Positions 53,801 through 63,237 are shown, numbered from the stretch's first letter. The stretch: DNA of 64,000 bases from Chitinophagaceae bacterium (GCA_016719015.1 JADKAZ010000002.1:372001-436000), one strand, 5' to 3'. The notes: generated by a model not told the origin, from the letters alone. Program-made: numbers and translations.

Positions 53801-56641
53801 TATGCAATTGGAGGCGGTGGAACAGGTGGTAATGTTACTGGCTTACCACCCGGAGTAAATGGTGTGTATAGTGCTGGTGTATTAACGATCAGCGGCAGTC
53901 CAACCACAATAGGCACCTATAATTATACAGTAAATACAACTGGTACTTGTTTACAAGCAAATGCATCTGGTACAATTACAGTAAATCCAGATGCTGATAT
54001 CGTTCTGACTTCTGTAGCGGGTACTACTAACCAGGAACTTTGTATTAATAGCTCTATTACTAATATCAGTTATACAATTTCCGGAGGTGGCACAGGAGGA
54101 ACTGTAAGTGGATTGCCTGCTGGAGTAACAGGTGTTTTTAGCGGAGGTATATTCACTATCAGCGGCACACCAACTGTGTCGGGTACTTTTAATTATACGG
54201 TTACTACAACAGGAACCTGTATACAAAAAACTGCCACCGGAACAATATTGGTAAACCCACTCCCTACTCCAAATTTTAGCGTAACTGCACCAACCTGTGA
54301 AACTAAAGTTCTAACCTTTACTGATTTATCCACTCCGAATGCCGGTGCACTTAATGGATGGACATGGAACTTTGGCGATGCAGGAACTTCTACATTGCAA
54401 AATCCTGTACATACATATGCTGCCGCGGGAACTTATACGGTAACTCTATCTGTAACTACTGATAAAGGTTGTGTTAGCAATCCTGTATTAACCAGAACTG
54501 TGACTGTTAGTCCGCAACCAGACCCCGGTTTTATATTACCTGAAGTTTGTCTTAGTGATACTTATGCACAGTTCACTGATACTTCTGATGTTGCTTCGGG
54601 CAGCATAGCATCCTGGCTATGGGATTTTGGTGACCCTGCCAGTGGCCCCTTAAATACTTCTACTTTACAAAATCCGCAGCACTCATATACAGCCGTTGGT
54701 AACTATACTGTTACTTTAACGGTGACCACTAATAATGGTTGCGTGGCAACAAGAGCTTCATCATTTACAGTAAATGGTGATATACCCGTTTCTAATTTTA
54801 ATGCATTGAATCCGGCTACTATGTGTGCCAATGATTCAATTGCTATCCAGGATGCATCTACTGTTAACTTCGGTAGTGTAACTAAAGTGGAGATATACTG
54901 GGATAATGTAAATTTTCCGGCAGTATTTCAAACGGATGACTTTCCAACACCGGGTAAAATATACAGGCATTTGTACCCCAATTTCCAGGCTCCTTTAACA
55001 AGATCATTTAATATCCGTTACAGAGCTTATTCTGGTGCCACCTGTGTGGATGATAGGATTAAAACTATTGTAGTAAATGCGGCCCCAAAGGTTCAGTTTA
55101 ATAATATGCCGGATGCCTGTCTGGATGCTGCACCATTCCAAATAACCCAGGCAAGTGAAATAGGAGCGGTGCCAGGCACTGGAGTATTCTCAGGGCCAGG
55201 TGTTAATGCTACGGGTATTTTTAATCCGGCGTTAGTTGGTCCGGGAACTTACACCATCAAATATACTTTTACTTCAACTGCAGGCGGCTGTATCGATTCA
55301 CTTTCAAAAACTATTACAGTCTTAGACAGTGCCTCAGCGAGGTTCACTGTTTCGCCAATCAATTGCGAAAACAGCCTAGTTAGTTTTAATAGTACTTCAT
55401 CCACTATTCCTGCTGCTTCAGGTACTATTACCGGATGGGCATGGAATTTTGGTGATCCGGCCAGTGGTGCCAACAATACATCCTCGATACAAAACCCTAC
55501 ACATTTATTCAGTGGGTGGGGAACTTATAATGTAACATTATCTGTTACCACCAGCAATGGTTGTCGCAGCACGGTCAGAACAATACCTGTATTTGTAAAC
55601 CCTTTACCGAGGCCGGATTTCAGTTTTCCTGCCAGTGCTTGTTTGCCGTCCGCTACAATTGCTTTCAATAGTTCTGCTTCTTCTATACCTGATGGCACAC
55701 AAAGTAGTTTCACCTATCTATGGGACTTTGGAGATCCGGCAAGCGGACCATTAAATACATCTACAGGTTCCAGTCCTTCTCATATTTATAATACTGCAGG
55801 GCCTTTTACTGTTACACTTCAAATTACAAGTGGTGCAGGTTGTGTAAATACGAAAACTATTATTGTCAACACTATTCACCCTCAACCAACGGGTTCGTTT
55901 ACTTCTAATAAAGATGATGTGTGTGTAGGCCAAAGTTTCACTTTTACAGATAATAGTAACCCGGCAGACGGAACAACCCAGCAATGGAACTGGACAATGG
56001 GTGATGGAAATGTAAGAACAAGTTCTTCATTCAACTATACCTATGGAACTGCCGGTTCCTATGATGTAAGTTTGTTCATCACTAATAGTTTTGGTTGTCG
56101 CAGTACTACTTTCACTAAAACTGTAACGGTCAATCCATACCCGGTTGTAAATGCCGGTCCGGATTTGTTTATACTCCAGGATGGAAGTGACACGATACAA
56201 CCAATCATTACTGCTATTAACCCAACGTATCTCTGGACACCTAACTTATATTTCCTGAGTAGTAATACCATTTTAAATCCGATTGTAAAAGGTGTTGATG
56301 ATATTACCTATACATTAACGGTAACAGGAAGGGGTGGTTGTATAGCAACTGACCAGGTATTTATAAAGGTGCTGAAAGGGCCAGAGATACCCAATATCTT
56401 CAGCCCTAATGGTGATGGTATTCATGATAAATGGGAAATAAAATACCTGGATACTTATCCCGGTGGTACAGTAGAAATTTTCAACCGGTACGGTCAGTTG
56501 ATATTCCGTTCGGTTGGATATGGAGTACCATGGGATGGAACAGTAAATGGAAAACAGGTACCTATTGGAACTTATTATTACATAGTGGATCCGAAAAACG
56601 GCAGAAAAATAATGTCAGGTTATGTGGATGTAATCCGTTAA
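50894..56641 (+). CDS. Giant PKD-repeat surface protein with T9SS type B sorting domain
   Basis: It encodes 1915 residues with a signal peptide (ends about residue 22, LSAQ). Residues 25-480 resemble the IgGFc-binding N-terminal domain seen in Bacteroidota adhesins (FWVAYGYHQVMTPGGGPQEMVLYF, AYAHIYNSSVSGASILFPT). Then come a PKD domain (582-659), two 94-residue repeats (about 663-852), three 89-residue repeats (about 854-1120) and several more PKD domains (WNFGD, HTYA motifs). The last about 85 residues form the gliding-motility-associated (type B) sorting domain: IFSPNGDGIHDKWEI, VEIFNRYGQLIF, WDGTVNGKQVPIGTYYYI. It is secreted by T9SS and displayed on the cell surface. A PorP/SprF-like gene begins 3 nt downstream. 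Confidence 0.92.
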   Translation: MRKLYLLSTLVFTILFGSNLSAQDFSNKGKDFWVAYGYHQVMTPGGGPQEMVLYFAAEQTANVVVTIPGLGYTANYTVPANSVVTSAPIPKNGLQDARLTAESTTPENKGIHITSDRPIVAYAHIYNSSVSGASILFPTNTLGKEYYSINFTNTSNTNNSNCWAYVIAADTGTTTVEITPSANTINHPAGTPFTITLTQGQVYNLMGQLTTSANPFQGVDLTGTKIKSVASASGACKRIAVFSGSGRISISCNAGSSSSDNYMVQAFPSTAWGKKFLTVPAAGNQSFNLYRVCVSDPTAVVRINGAVTGLPLQNGFYYQIAQTNQPQIIESDKPITVAQYFSSQGSCGNGNPGDPEVIYLSPVEQNINKVLWNATPNFAILTHSFNVVIPNSGTAISSFRLRNGAGVVQPIGAFTTHPQAPGYSYLRQGLPSSGVYSIESDSGFNAIAYGFGNAESYGYNAGTNIKDIFQYVTVQNQYGTVNFPATCRNTPFYFSMTFPYQPTSILWQFNGLFPDFNMPDPSLYFIGTIVVGGKTLYQYRIPTPYSIPTAGTYPIKVIATNPTPDGCGGTQEIEYDVQVFNNPVADFVANNVCFPDPVQFTDNSNTDGRPVISRHWNFGDAATSGINNPTHAYAAPGTYTVKYSLITDIGCIADTVAHDVTISPLPTAAIAGNNQVCLNAPSPNVTFTGAVGTAPYTFTYNINGGPNQVVTTTVGNSVTVAAPTGVAGTFVYNLVSVADASPAICSQAQTGSVTIVVNPLPTASVAGTTAVCINSPSPNVTFTGAVGTAPYTFTYNINGGPNQFITTSVGSSVTIAAPTGVAGTFVYNLVSVQDATSTLCNQAQTGAATITINPDAAISLTAGSNTQSLCINTPITTISYTITGGGTGGTVSGLPPGVTGSYSGGVFTITGTPTATGTFNYTVNTTGTCLQTSATGTITVNPDATISLSSPAATTNQTLCINVAIANITYAIGGGGTGGNVTGLPPGVNGVYSAGVLTISGSPTTIGTYNYTVNTTGTCLQANASGTITVNPDADIVLTSVAGTTNQELCINSSITNISYTISGGGTGGTVSGLPAGVTGVFSGGIFTISGTPTVSGTFNYTVTTTGTCIQKTATGTILVNPLPTPNFSVTAPTCETKVLTFTDLSTPNAGALNGWTWNFGDAGTSTLQNPVHTYAAAGTYTVTLSVTTDKGCVSNPVLTRTVTVSPQPDPGFILPEVCLSDTYAQFTDTSDVASGSIASWLWDFGDPASGPLNTSTLQNPQHSYTAVGNYTVTLTVTTNNGCVATRASSFTVNGDIPVSNFNALNPATMCANDSIAIQDASTVNFGSVTKVEIYWDNVNFPAVFQTDDFPTPGKIYRHLYPNFQAPLTRSFNIRYRAYSGATCVDDRIKTIVVNAAPKVQFNNMPDACLDAAPFQITQASEIGAVPGTGVFSGPGVNATGIFNPALVGPGTYTIKYTFTSTAGGCIDSLSKTITVLDSASARFTVSPINCENSLVSFNSTSSTIPAASGTITGWAWNFGDPASGANNTSSIQNPTHLFSGWGTYNVTLSVTTSNGCRSTVRTIPVFVNPLPRPDFSFPASACLPSATIAFNSSASSIPDGTQSSFTYLWDFGDPASGPLNTSTGSSPSHIYNTAGPFTVTLQITSGAGCVNTKTIIVNTIHPQPTGSFTSNKDDVCVGQSFTFTDNSNPADGTTQQWNWTMGDGNVRTSSSFNYTYGTAGSYDVSLFITNSFGCRSTTFTKTVTVNPYPVVNAGPDLFILQDGSDTIQPIITAINPTYLWTPNLYFLSSNTILNPIVKGVDDITYTLTVTGRGGCIATDQVFIKVLKGPEIPNIFSPNGDGIHDKWEIKYLDTYPGGTVEIFNRYGQLIFRSVGYGVPWDGTVNGKQVPIGTYYYIVDPKNGRKIMSGYVDVIR
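52885..54256 (+). repeat. Tandem coding repeats in the giant T9SS protein
   Basis: Two units of about 94 codons (LPTA..AG...VC.N(A/S)PSPNVTFTGAVGTAPYTFTYNINGGPNQ...) are followed by three units of about 89 codons (PDA.I.L...TNQ.LCIN..I..ISY.I.GGGTGG.V.GLP.GV.G). Within each family units are similar at DNA level but differ at many third positions. Confidence 0.85.
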
Positions 56642-56644
56642 GCA

Positions 56645-57682
56645 ATGAAAAGAAAACTATTTTTAATCCCGGTGTTGTTTGTATGTGTGCAGGTGATGGG
56701 CCAGCAAAGGCCGCATTATACACAGTACATACTCAATAATTATATTTTAAACCCTGCTCTGAGTGGAATAGAAAACTATACTGATGTAAAACTCAGTGTA
56801 AGGGATCAATGGGTGGGATTAAATGGTGCTCCTAAAACAACCTACTTTTCTATCCAAGCACCCATAGGTAAAGGGGATTATCGTACGTCATCCACTTCTT
56901 TTGAAGTACCGGGTCAAAATCCAAGAGGCCGATATTATTGGGAAAACTATACTGCCGCCGAGCCGCACCATGGTATTGGAATGACGATAGTTAATGACAG
57001 AACCGGTAGTTTTAATCGCTTTACAGCGAATGCCACTTATGCCTATCACCTGGGATTAAGCCCAACCCTTAACCTTTCAGGTGGTTTCTCGGCTGGTATT
57101 ACCAATGTTACTATTGATAAGTCAAAGCAGGATTTCAGTGGCACAGGTGACCCTTATGATCCTGCTACAGGTGCAGCCATCAATGGCGAATTAAATCGCA
57201 TCAGGCCTGATCTTGGGTTTGGTTTATGGTTATATTCAAAAAATTATTTTATCGGACTTTCTGCCCAGCAGATTATACCACAAAAATTATCCTTTACTGA
57301 CGATGCGACTTTTATTAATAAAGGAAGATTGATACCTCATTTATTTTTTACTGCGGGTTACCGTTTTCTGGTGGGGGAAGATGTTAATCTTATTCCTTCT
57401 GTAATGTTGAAATATGTAGAAGCTTCTTCAAGGAATAGTTTTCAGCCGGAAGTTAATATGAAAATGCAATACCGTGACCTGCTTTGGTTAGGTGGCAGTT
57501 ATCGTTACCAGGACGGTTACGCAGCCATGGCAGGGTTTAATCTAAGCAATACATTTAATGTTGGCTATGCTTACGACATTACAACTACTGCATTGAATAC
57601 GGTAAGCAGAGGCACCCACGAATTGCTTATTGGGTTTATTATTGGAAATAAGTATAGCGAAAAATGCCCCCGTTGCTGGTAA
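56645..57682 (+). CDS. PorP/SprF family T9SS outer-membrane protein
   Basis: It encodes 345 residues with a signal peptide (ends MGQ, about 20). The conserved start QQRPHYTQYILNNYILNPALSGIENYTDVKLSVRDQWVG is the PorP/SprF hallmark, followed by a beta-barrel of aromatic-alternating strands. SprF-type proteins work with a type B-sorted partner that is usually encoded directly upstream, as here with a 3-nt gap, to export and anchor it at the surface. It ends in CPRCW rather than a simple aromatic. The pair probably forms one transcript. Confidence 0.93.
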   Translation: MKRKLFLIPVLFVCVQVMGQQRPHYTQYILNNYILNPALSGIENYTDVKLSVRDQWVGLNGAPKTTYFSIQAPIGKGDYRTSSTSFEVPGQNPRGRYYWENYTAAEPHHGIGMTIVNDRTGSFNRFTANATYAYHLGLSPTLNLSGGFSAGITNVTIDKSKQDFSGTGDPYDPATGAAINGELNRIRPDLGFGLWLYSKNYFIGLSAQQIIPQKLSFTDDATFINKGRLIPHLFFTAGYRFLVGEDVNLIPSVMLKYVEASSRNSFQPEVNMKMQYRDLLWLGGSYRYQDGYAAMAGFNLSNTFNVGYAYDITTTALNTVSRGTHELLIGFIIGNKYSEKCPRCW

Positions 57683-57762
57683 GCTTTAGATAGGTTCCGT
57701 TATTTACAATGATGATAGTTTAAGCTTTCTATACTAATAGAGTTTGAGACTGATAAGGCAGA

Positions 57763-59451
57763 TTATAAATGAATAATCTTTTTATTCCGGTTGACTTTCA
57801 ATTCATTTAAAGCCCTTAGCACATCAGCTTTTTTCCTCTCTAATTCATGCAATGTGATATCACTATCAGGAATACCTTTCAGATTGTTTTGAGACAGTTC
57901 TTTACGGACACCATCTAATTTGCTGATCGCTTTATTGTATACCACCTGTATGCTGTCCATTCGTACCTGATTCACGGCAGCGGAAAGCCGGGTATTTATA
58001 TTTTCCCAATCAATATCATCATAGGCTTGCTTCAGACTGGTTTCCCATTTTTTCCAGTCCATTTTTTTAATTTCATTTTCGTAGCTGGCTTTAATTTGTT
58101 CTTTTTCCTGTTGACTAAAAACATCAGCAATGCTCTTTTCAATTTCTTTCCATTGAATACTCTCCAGAATTTTCTTTGACGCCATCATGGCTTCCTTTAC
58201 CTGCGCCTCTTCATATTTTTTTAGTTGCGGCACTACCGGGGATTCATAATTGACGTTTATGAGATAAGGGTTATTGATAGCAGATGAAATAGTGGTAGCT
58301 AATGTTGGAACTGCAACAACGTTGTTGTTATCTTTTTGCGTATGAGTATCAATTTGGGAGAGTTGTTCTATTGCTGGCAATTCTTCTGTAATGATGTGGA
58401 CCGGTGGTTTTTGTTCCTCCATAAAAGCAAAGGGTGAAGAAAGGGAATCAAACGTTCCTGCATGGTTGTTATCCGCAGGCCGGGAGAACAGCAATAATGC
58501 ATTGATAGCAATAACACAAATCAGCCCTGCCATAAGCCCTGCCAGTTTATTAAAGGAGATGACCGGCTTTTTTTGAACTCCCATAATTAATTCGATGCGT
58601 TGAAGCAGATCGTTTTTCTTTCCTGCAGCACCTATTGCTAATATTTTTTCAGCATGGTTGGTTTTTTCTAACATCAGTAATGCACTGGCATATTCATGCG
58701 AATCATACTGGAATTGTAATACCATTTCATCACAATTCTTTTCCCGTTCTCTTTCTACAATTTTTACAAGCGCCTTTACAAAAGGATTAAAGTAAAGGAT
58801 GGTTTGGATAAAATTGATGATAAGATTTACCAGGTAATCAAGTCTTTTGATATGTGATAATTCATGCAGTATTACTGCTTCTAATTGCTGCGGTGTTAAA
58901 TGATTGATTGCCGCCAGAGGAACCAGTATAACAGGTTTTAGAAAGCCAATTGTAACTGGAGAGGAAACAAACTCAGATACCCATATCTGTACTTTTTTTG
59001 TGATTCCCATTTGTGCTGACATCTTCTTCACAAACATCCGCCAATCCACATTTATTTTGGTGAGCCCATATCTGCGAATAATCTGTACATAGCGATAGTT
59101 CCTGATGAAATGCAGGAATGGCATTACAAGTAAAACAAGATACAATACTGATGCTATTGGTAAACTTTGTTGAAACCATTCATTTACATCGGTATTTCCT
59201 TCTGTACCTGTAAATGTGGATGATATGATAGTATCAATCCCTCCGTTTATATAAGCAGTAATAAATGTGTAAATAAACCAGGCAAACCCGCCTATAAGTA
59301 AGGAAGAGGCTAACGAAGTTTTTAAAGATGATTTTGAATTTCGTGTAACTCCGGTAATAACATGGTATATGATCCATAACAAAGCTAATTGCCACAAGCT
59401 GTTGAGAACAGCCCACCCTAAAGATTGCAGAAAGTTGGCCTGGCCGGACAT
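57763..59451 (-). CDS. M56 family (BlaR1-type) membrane metallopeptidase
   Basis: It encodes 562 residues. Four to five N-terminal membrane helices surround an M56 domain with the zinc motif HELSH (196-200), followed by a helix near 300. The C-terminal part (about 320-562) has no penicillin-binding sensor; it is a charged, helical, coiled-coil-like region, probably periplasmic. BlaR1-type proteases inactivate BlaI-type repressors on a signal. The blaI-like gene ends 2 nt upstream of this start. The signal sensed is unknown, and no beta-lactamase gene is nearby. Confidence 0.87.
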   Translation of the reverse strand: MSGQANFLQSLGWAVLNSLWQLALLWIIYHVITGVTRNSKSSLKTSLASSLLIGGFAWFIYTFITAYINGGIDTIISSTFTGTEGNTDVNEWFQQSLPIASVLYLVLLVMPFLHFIRNYRYVQIIRRYGLTKINVDWRMFVKKMSAQMGITKKVQIWVSEFVSSPVTIGFLKPVILVPLAAINHLTPQQLEAVILHELSHIKRLDYLVNLIINFIQTILYFNPFVKALVKIVEREREKNCDEMVLQFQYDSHEYASALLMLEKTNHAEKILAIGAAGKKNDLLQRIELIMGVQKKPVISFNKLAGLMAGLICVIAINALLLFSRPADNNHAGTFDSLSSPFAFMEEQKPPVHIITEELPAIEQLSQIDTHTQKDNNNVVAVPTLATTISSAINNPYLINVNYESPVVPQLKKYEEAQVKEAMMASKKILESIQWKEIEKSIADVFSQQEKEQIKASYENEIKKMDWKKWETSLKQAYDDIDWENINTRLSAAVNQVRMDSIQVVYNKAISKLDGVRKELSQNNLKGIPDSDITLHELERKKADVLRALNELKVNRNKKIIHL

Positions 59452-59453
59452 AT

Positions 59454-59840
59454 TTATTTTTTAAGACTGTTCAATAATTCCTGGATTTTTTCTAATTCTT
59501 CAGGGCTTGCTTTGTGGCTTTCATCTCCCAATGCCTGTATGACTAATTGGGTAGGAGAGCCGCCAAACAAATTGTCGATTATTTTACTCAGTAAATGCTT
59601 TTGTGTTTTTTCCTTGTTCACCGCTGCCTGGTACACATGGGTTCTCATAGAATCGTCTCTTTTGACTATACCTTTCTCATTCATTATTTGCATAAGTTTC
59701 AGGGTCGTGGTATAGCCAGCTTCTTTAGTAAGGGATAGTTCTTCATGTACTTCCCGTACGGTTGCAAGTCCTTTACTCCAAAGGATTTGCAGTATTTCTA
59801 ATTCACTTTCCGTAGGCTTTATCATTTTTGGCGTTGACAT
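59454..59840 (-). CDS. BlaI/MecI/CopY-type transcriptional repressor
   Basis: It encodes 128 residues, the normal length. The winged-helix N-terminal domain has TESELEILQILWSKGLATVREVHEEL and TTLKLMQIMNEKGIVKRDD. The dimerisation tail has a short linker where BlaR-type protease cleavage usually occurs. It controls its own operon in related systems. A perfect inverted repeat suited to an operator lies 25-42 bp upstream of the start. The M56 gene follows almost immediately. Confidence 0.9.
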   Translation of the reverse strand: MSTPKMIKPTESELEILQILWSKGLATVREVHEELSLTKEAGYTTTLKLMQIMNEKGIVKRDDSMRTHVYQAAVNKEKTQKHLLSKIIDNLFGGSPTQLVIQALGDESHKASPEELEKIQELLNSLKK

Positions 59841-60160
59841 AATATTCAGATTTATGGCCCGAATATACGACTATTTTCGTATGACCAAATAACCTGGATA
59901 TTTTTTAGGCTTATTTAACATGAGACGGATGAGAGAGAAAAGGGTTACACGAATTAAAGCTTAGGCTACTAATCACTGGTTCCTGCTTTAAATTTGATTC
60001 TTGAGCACTATACCGAGTGTATTAAACGATTATTTTCAATAAAGGTCTGAGCTACAATAGAAAATGAGGGGCAAAATTGATATACGGCACTAAATTTGAA
60101 TATGTTTTGTCAGCTCCCCTAAAAAAATTAATCAGCTTTTCAAGAACCAAGCACTTTTTA
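59841..60160. other. Divergent intergenic region, blaI-like operon and PKD protein
   Basis: This is 320 bp between the BlaI-type start and the PKD protein start. It contains the candidate operator at 59865-59882 and AT-rich DNA. The long frame of the PKD protein begins at 60077, but the signal peptide indicates 60161. No other gene is seen. Confidence 0.5.
59865..59882. promoter_or_regulatory. Candidate BlaI operator
   Basis: ATACGA, six bases, TCGTAT is an exact 6-bp inverted repeat 25 bp upstream of the repressor ATG. It has the half-site spacing and place of a BlaI/MecI-type operator, although BlaI sites usually read TACA..TGTA. A near -7 promoter match on the minus strand (TTATTTGG, plus-strand 59883-59890) lies beside it. 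Confidence 0.5.
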
Positions 60161-63022
60161 ATGAGTTATCTCAAATTACTTATTTCAGGGGTATCGTTTT
60201 TGTTCTTTTCAAGTAGCTATTCTCAAAGCGTTGATTTTAATTATTCCACGACCAATGGCTTATTTTGTAACCCCCAGGTTGTGGCTTTTACCCAAAACTG
60301 CAGTGGTAGCCCAACTGGGTTTATATGGAGGTTTGGAAATGGCCAGGTAGGTTCAGCACCAACAGAATCCATAGCTTATGCTCTTCCTGGAACCTATACT
60401 GTTACACTAACCGCCTTTTATGCTTCTGTAGCTGTTTCGGAAACAAAAACAATCGTAATAAACCCTACACCAACAATTTCTATTATTCCTGATAGAAATT
60501 ATATTTGCCAGCCGGGTAATATTACATTTACGGCACCGGGAAGCGGATTTATATCCAGTTACGAATGGGATTTTGGAGATGGCTCCCCATTACAGGTTAC
60601 AGGTGTTAATTCGGTAACCCATTTTTTCAATAGCTATAATAGTTTCAATGTTATAGTCAGAGGAGTTACCGTAGCAGGATGTTCGGCTACAGCCTCAACA
60701 AGTGTCCAGATTACAAAGTTTCCCATAATAAATGCGTCAGTAATTCCCAACCAGGGCTGTATACCGGTCACATCTACATTAACGGCTTCAGCCACATTAC
60801 CCACCGGAGATGTACTGGCAAACTTTGTCTGGGATTTTGGTGATGGTTCACCGACTTCCAGTACACCAGTAAATAATACTGCACATACCTATAATATTGT
60901 TACACCCATCACTACCGCCAGTGTTACAATGACATCTGCACAGGGATGTACCAATCAATATACATTTCCCACTTTTGCATTTGGTACACCTCCCTTTAAT
61001 ACAGTTGCAGTTACTAATGACGGAAGAAGTACCTATTGTGCAAGTGAAACGATACAGTTTAATGGAACAGCGGTTAATGCCAATTCTTACTCCTGGGATT
61101 TTGGTGATGGCAATACTGTTGTTACCAATAATACTACTATAAACCACAAGTACCAGGTGCTGGGTAATAGAACTGTTGTGATGACTCCTTATTTTAATGG
61201 ATGTGCCGGCACCTCGGCTTCTATTAATATTCTTATTGAAGGCGTGATTGCAGATTATACATTTACCAATCAGTGCAGTGCTAAAAACGTCTTTACCTAT
61301 ACTAACCAGTCGGTAGGAAATATAAGTAGTTTTCGTTGGACGTTTTCCGATGTCCCTGCTGTCCCCGATTTTCTAAATTATAATGTTGCTCATACTTTCC
61401 CGGCCAGTGGCTCATTTACTACCCAATTATATGTGTATGATGCAATAACCGGGTGTAGCGATAGTTTGATAACCAATCAGTTTACTGCTACGCCTGCATT
61501 TATCAGTTCAACTCAAAGGGTATGCAAAGACAGTTTGATACTGTTCACGGTAACAAATCCTTATCCACTTGCTAGTAATTATCAATATGAATTTCATGTC
61601 AATGGCTCTGTAATAAATGGTGGAATTACACCCACCATTGCTTTTGCGCCGACTGTGCATGGAATTTTTAATGATTATGTTGTAATCAATGGACCCGGTG
61701 TTAATACATGCAGTGACACTTTATATTTAGCAGCCAACACAATTGTACGGGGGCCTGTATTGAATTTTTCAGCGCCTCTTTCTGCTTGTTTGCTTAATAA
61801 TTCTTTTCCATTAACAAACAATACTGTTCCATTTTTTCCTGCGGATGGTATTGTAAAGTGGGAATGGTCTTTTGGTGACAACACCAGGGATAGTATTCAA
61901 TTTCCGCCACCACATACGTATACTGCCCCCAGCAATTACAAAATCATACTAAAAGCAACTGATGTAAATGGCTGTGCACAGAAGGATTCAATAACTGTTA
62001 CAGTAAACCCAACTCCTAATATCCAACTATTCCCTAAGGCCGATACTATTTGTGCAGGACAATCGATCAATCTTTTTGCTTTTACACTGGATACGTTACT
62101 TTGGAGAACGAATTATAATCTTTCCTGTATAACGGCGAATTGCGATACAGTTTTGGTCAACCCCCTAATTACAACAAATTACATTGCCCAAGCAACAAAC
62201 CAGTATGGATGCGTTAAAACAGATACCAGTTTTATCCGGGTGTTTACACCCTTTACCTTACAGGTACTTCCGGCAGATACAACTGTATGTCCTCAGGCAA
62301 TAGTGCCTTATCGAACTAATATCAACGGAGTTACCCGTTGGTCACCTTCTACTTACTTAAGTTCAACCACCATTGGCAACCCCGTCAGCAGGCCGGATAC
62401 GGCCATTACATATACCATTATTGTAACTGATTCTGTGGGTTGTTTTGCTGATACTGCAACAGCTGTCATCAGAACATTTCCAATACCAACTGTAAATGCA
62501 GGGGTAGATCAAATTGTTCCTTACAATAGCAGCTTTACATTGAATCCTGTATATGGTACTGGTATTTCAAGCTATTTGTGGACACCTTCCATAAACTCTC
62601 TTTCATGTACGTCCTGTCCTGTTACTACCGGAATTGCGGCTGTTACTACCACTTATAATATTCAAGTTACCAACACTAATGGCTGTAAAGCCAATGATAA
62701 TATTTCTGTTTTTGTGGCTTGTAGTAATGCTAACCTGAATTTACCTTCTGCCTTTACGCCCAATAATGATGGCAAGAACGATAGATTTTATCCCCTGACG
62801 AGGGGCTATCAAACAATTGATAAGTTTGTTATTTATAACAGGTGGGGAAATAAAGTTTTTGAACGATATAATTTTGCCCCTAACACCCCATCACTGGGAT
62901 GGAATGGTGAAACCAGAGATAAGCAGACGTCTGACCCTGCTGTATATGTTTGGATAATAGAAGCCACCTGTGATGTGGGACAGAAAGTAGAAGCTAAGGG
63001 AACCGTAATGGTAATCCGATAA
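60161..63022 (+). CDS. PKD-domain surface protein with T9SS type B sorting domain
   Basis: It encodes 953 residues from MSYLKLLISGVSFLFFSSSYSQ, the signal peptide; the frame extends to 60077, but the signal begins here. The mature part is a string of PKD domains (WDFGDGSP, HTYN, YSWDFGDGN motifs) with Cys pairs. The C-terminal 90 or so residues are the gliding-motility-associated sorting domain: NLPSAFTPNNDGKNDRFYP, IDKFVIYNRWGNKVFE, GWNGETRDKQTSDPAVYVWIIEA. It is exported by T9SS. Unlike the giant protein upstream, no PorP/SprF gene follows. Confidence 0.9.
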   Translation: MSYLKLLISGVSFLFFSSSYSQSVDFNYSTTNGLFCNPQVVAFTQNCSGSPTGFIWRFGNGQVGSAPTESIAYALPGTYTVTLTAFYASVAVSETKTIVINPTPTISIIPDRNYICQPGNITFTAPGSGFISSYEWDFGDGSPLQVTGVNSVTHFFNSYNSFNVIVRGVTVAGCSATASTSVQITKFPIINASVIPNQGCIPVTSTLTASATLPTGDVLANFVWDFGDGSPTSSTPVNNTAHTYNIVTPITTASVTMTSAQGCTNQYTFPTFAFGTPPFNTVAVTNDGRSTYCASETIQFNGTAVNANSYSWDFGDGNTVVTNNTTINHKYQVLGNRTVVMTPYFNGCAGTSASINILIEGVIADYTFTNQCSAKNVFTYTNQSVGNISSFRWTFSDVPAVPDFLNYNVAHTFPASGSFTTQLYVYDAITGCSDSLITNQFTATPAFISSTQRVCKDSLILFTVTNPYPLASNYQYEFHVNGSVINGGITPTIAFAPTVHGIFNDYVVINGPGVNTCSDTLYLAANTIVRGPVLNFSAPLSACLLNNSFPLTNNTVPFFPADGIVKWEWSFGDNTRDSIQFPPPHTYTAPSNYKIILKATDVNGCAQKDSITVTVNPTPNIQLFPKADTICAGQSINLFAFTLDTLLWRTNYNLSCITANCDTVLVNPLITTNYIAQATNQYGCVKTDTSFIRVFTPFTLQVLPADTTVCPQAIVPYRTNINGVTRWSPSTYLSSTTIGNPVSRPDTAITYTIIVTDSVGCFADTATAVIRTFPIPTVNAGVDQIVPYNSSFTLNPVYGTGISSYLWTPSINSLSCTSCPVTTGIAAVTTTYNIQVTNTNGCKANDNISVFVACSNANLNLPSAFTPNNDGKNDRFYPLTRGYQTIDKFVIYNRWGNKVFERYNFAPNTPSLGWNGETRDKQTSDPAVYVWIIEATCDVGQKVEAKGTVMVIR

Positions 63023-63143
63023 ACTGACAGTACATTTATTCAATTGGCTTCCCAACGTTACCTGACATTTTTTCTGGCTATGAAGGAGGATTAGACATTA
63101 AGAAATCCATAGTATTTTCAATTCAAATAATAAGCATAAAAAA

Positions 63144-63173
63144 TAAGCCCCCCTGTAGAAACAGCGGGACTTA
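63144..63173 (-). terminator. Terminator between PKD gene and pyrophosphatase gene
   Basis: Imperfect stem TAAG.CC.CCTGT/ACAG.GGG.CTTA with a 4-nt loop has A/T runs on both sides, so it can act for both convergent genes. Confidence 0.6.
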
Positions 63174-63237
63174 ATTTAATGGTTCTGATTAAGCTTTTAC
63201 TTGCAAGGACGAAGATTTGGCATAGTCCTGTAAAATA

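Noticed and set aside
57763..59840. BlaR1-BlaI as a beta-lactam resistance operon
   Set aside because: No penicillin-binding sensor domain is in the M56 protein and no beta-lactamase gene is nearby; M56/BlaI pairs are common in Bacteroidota for other signals.
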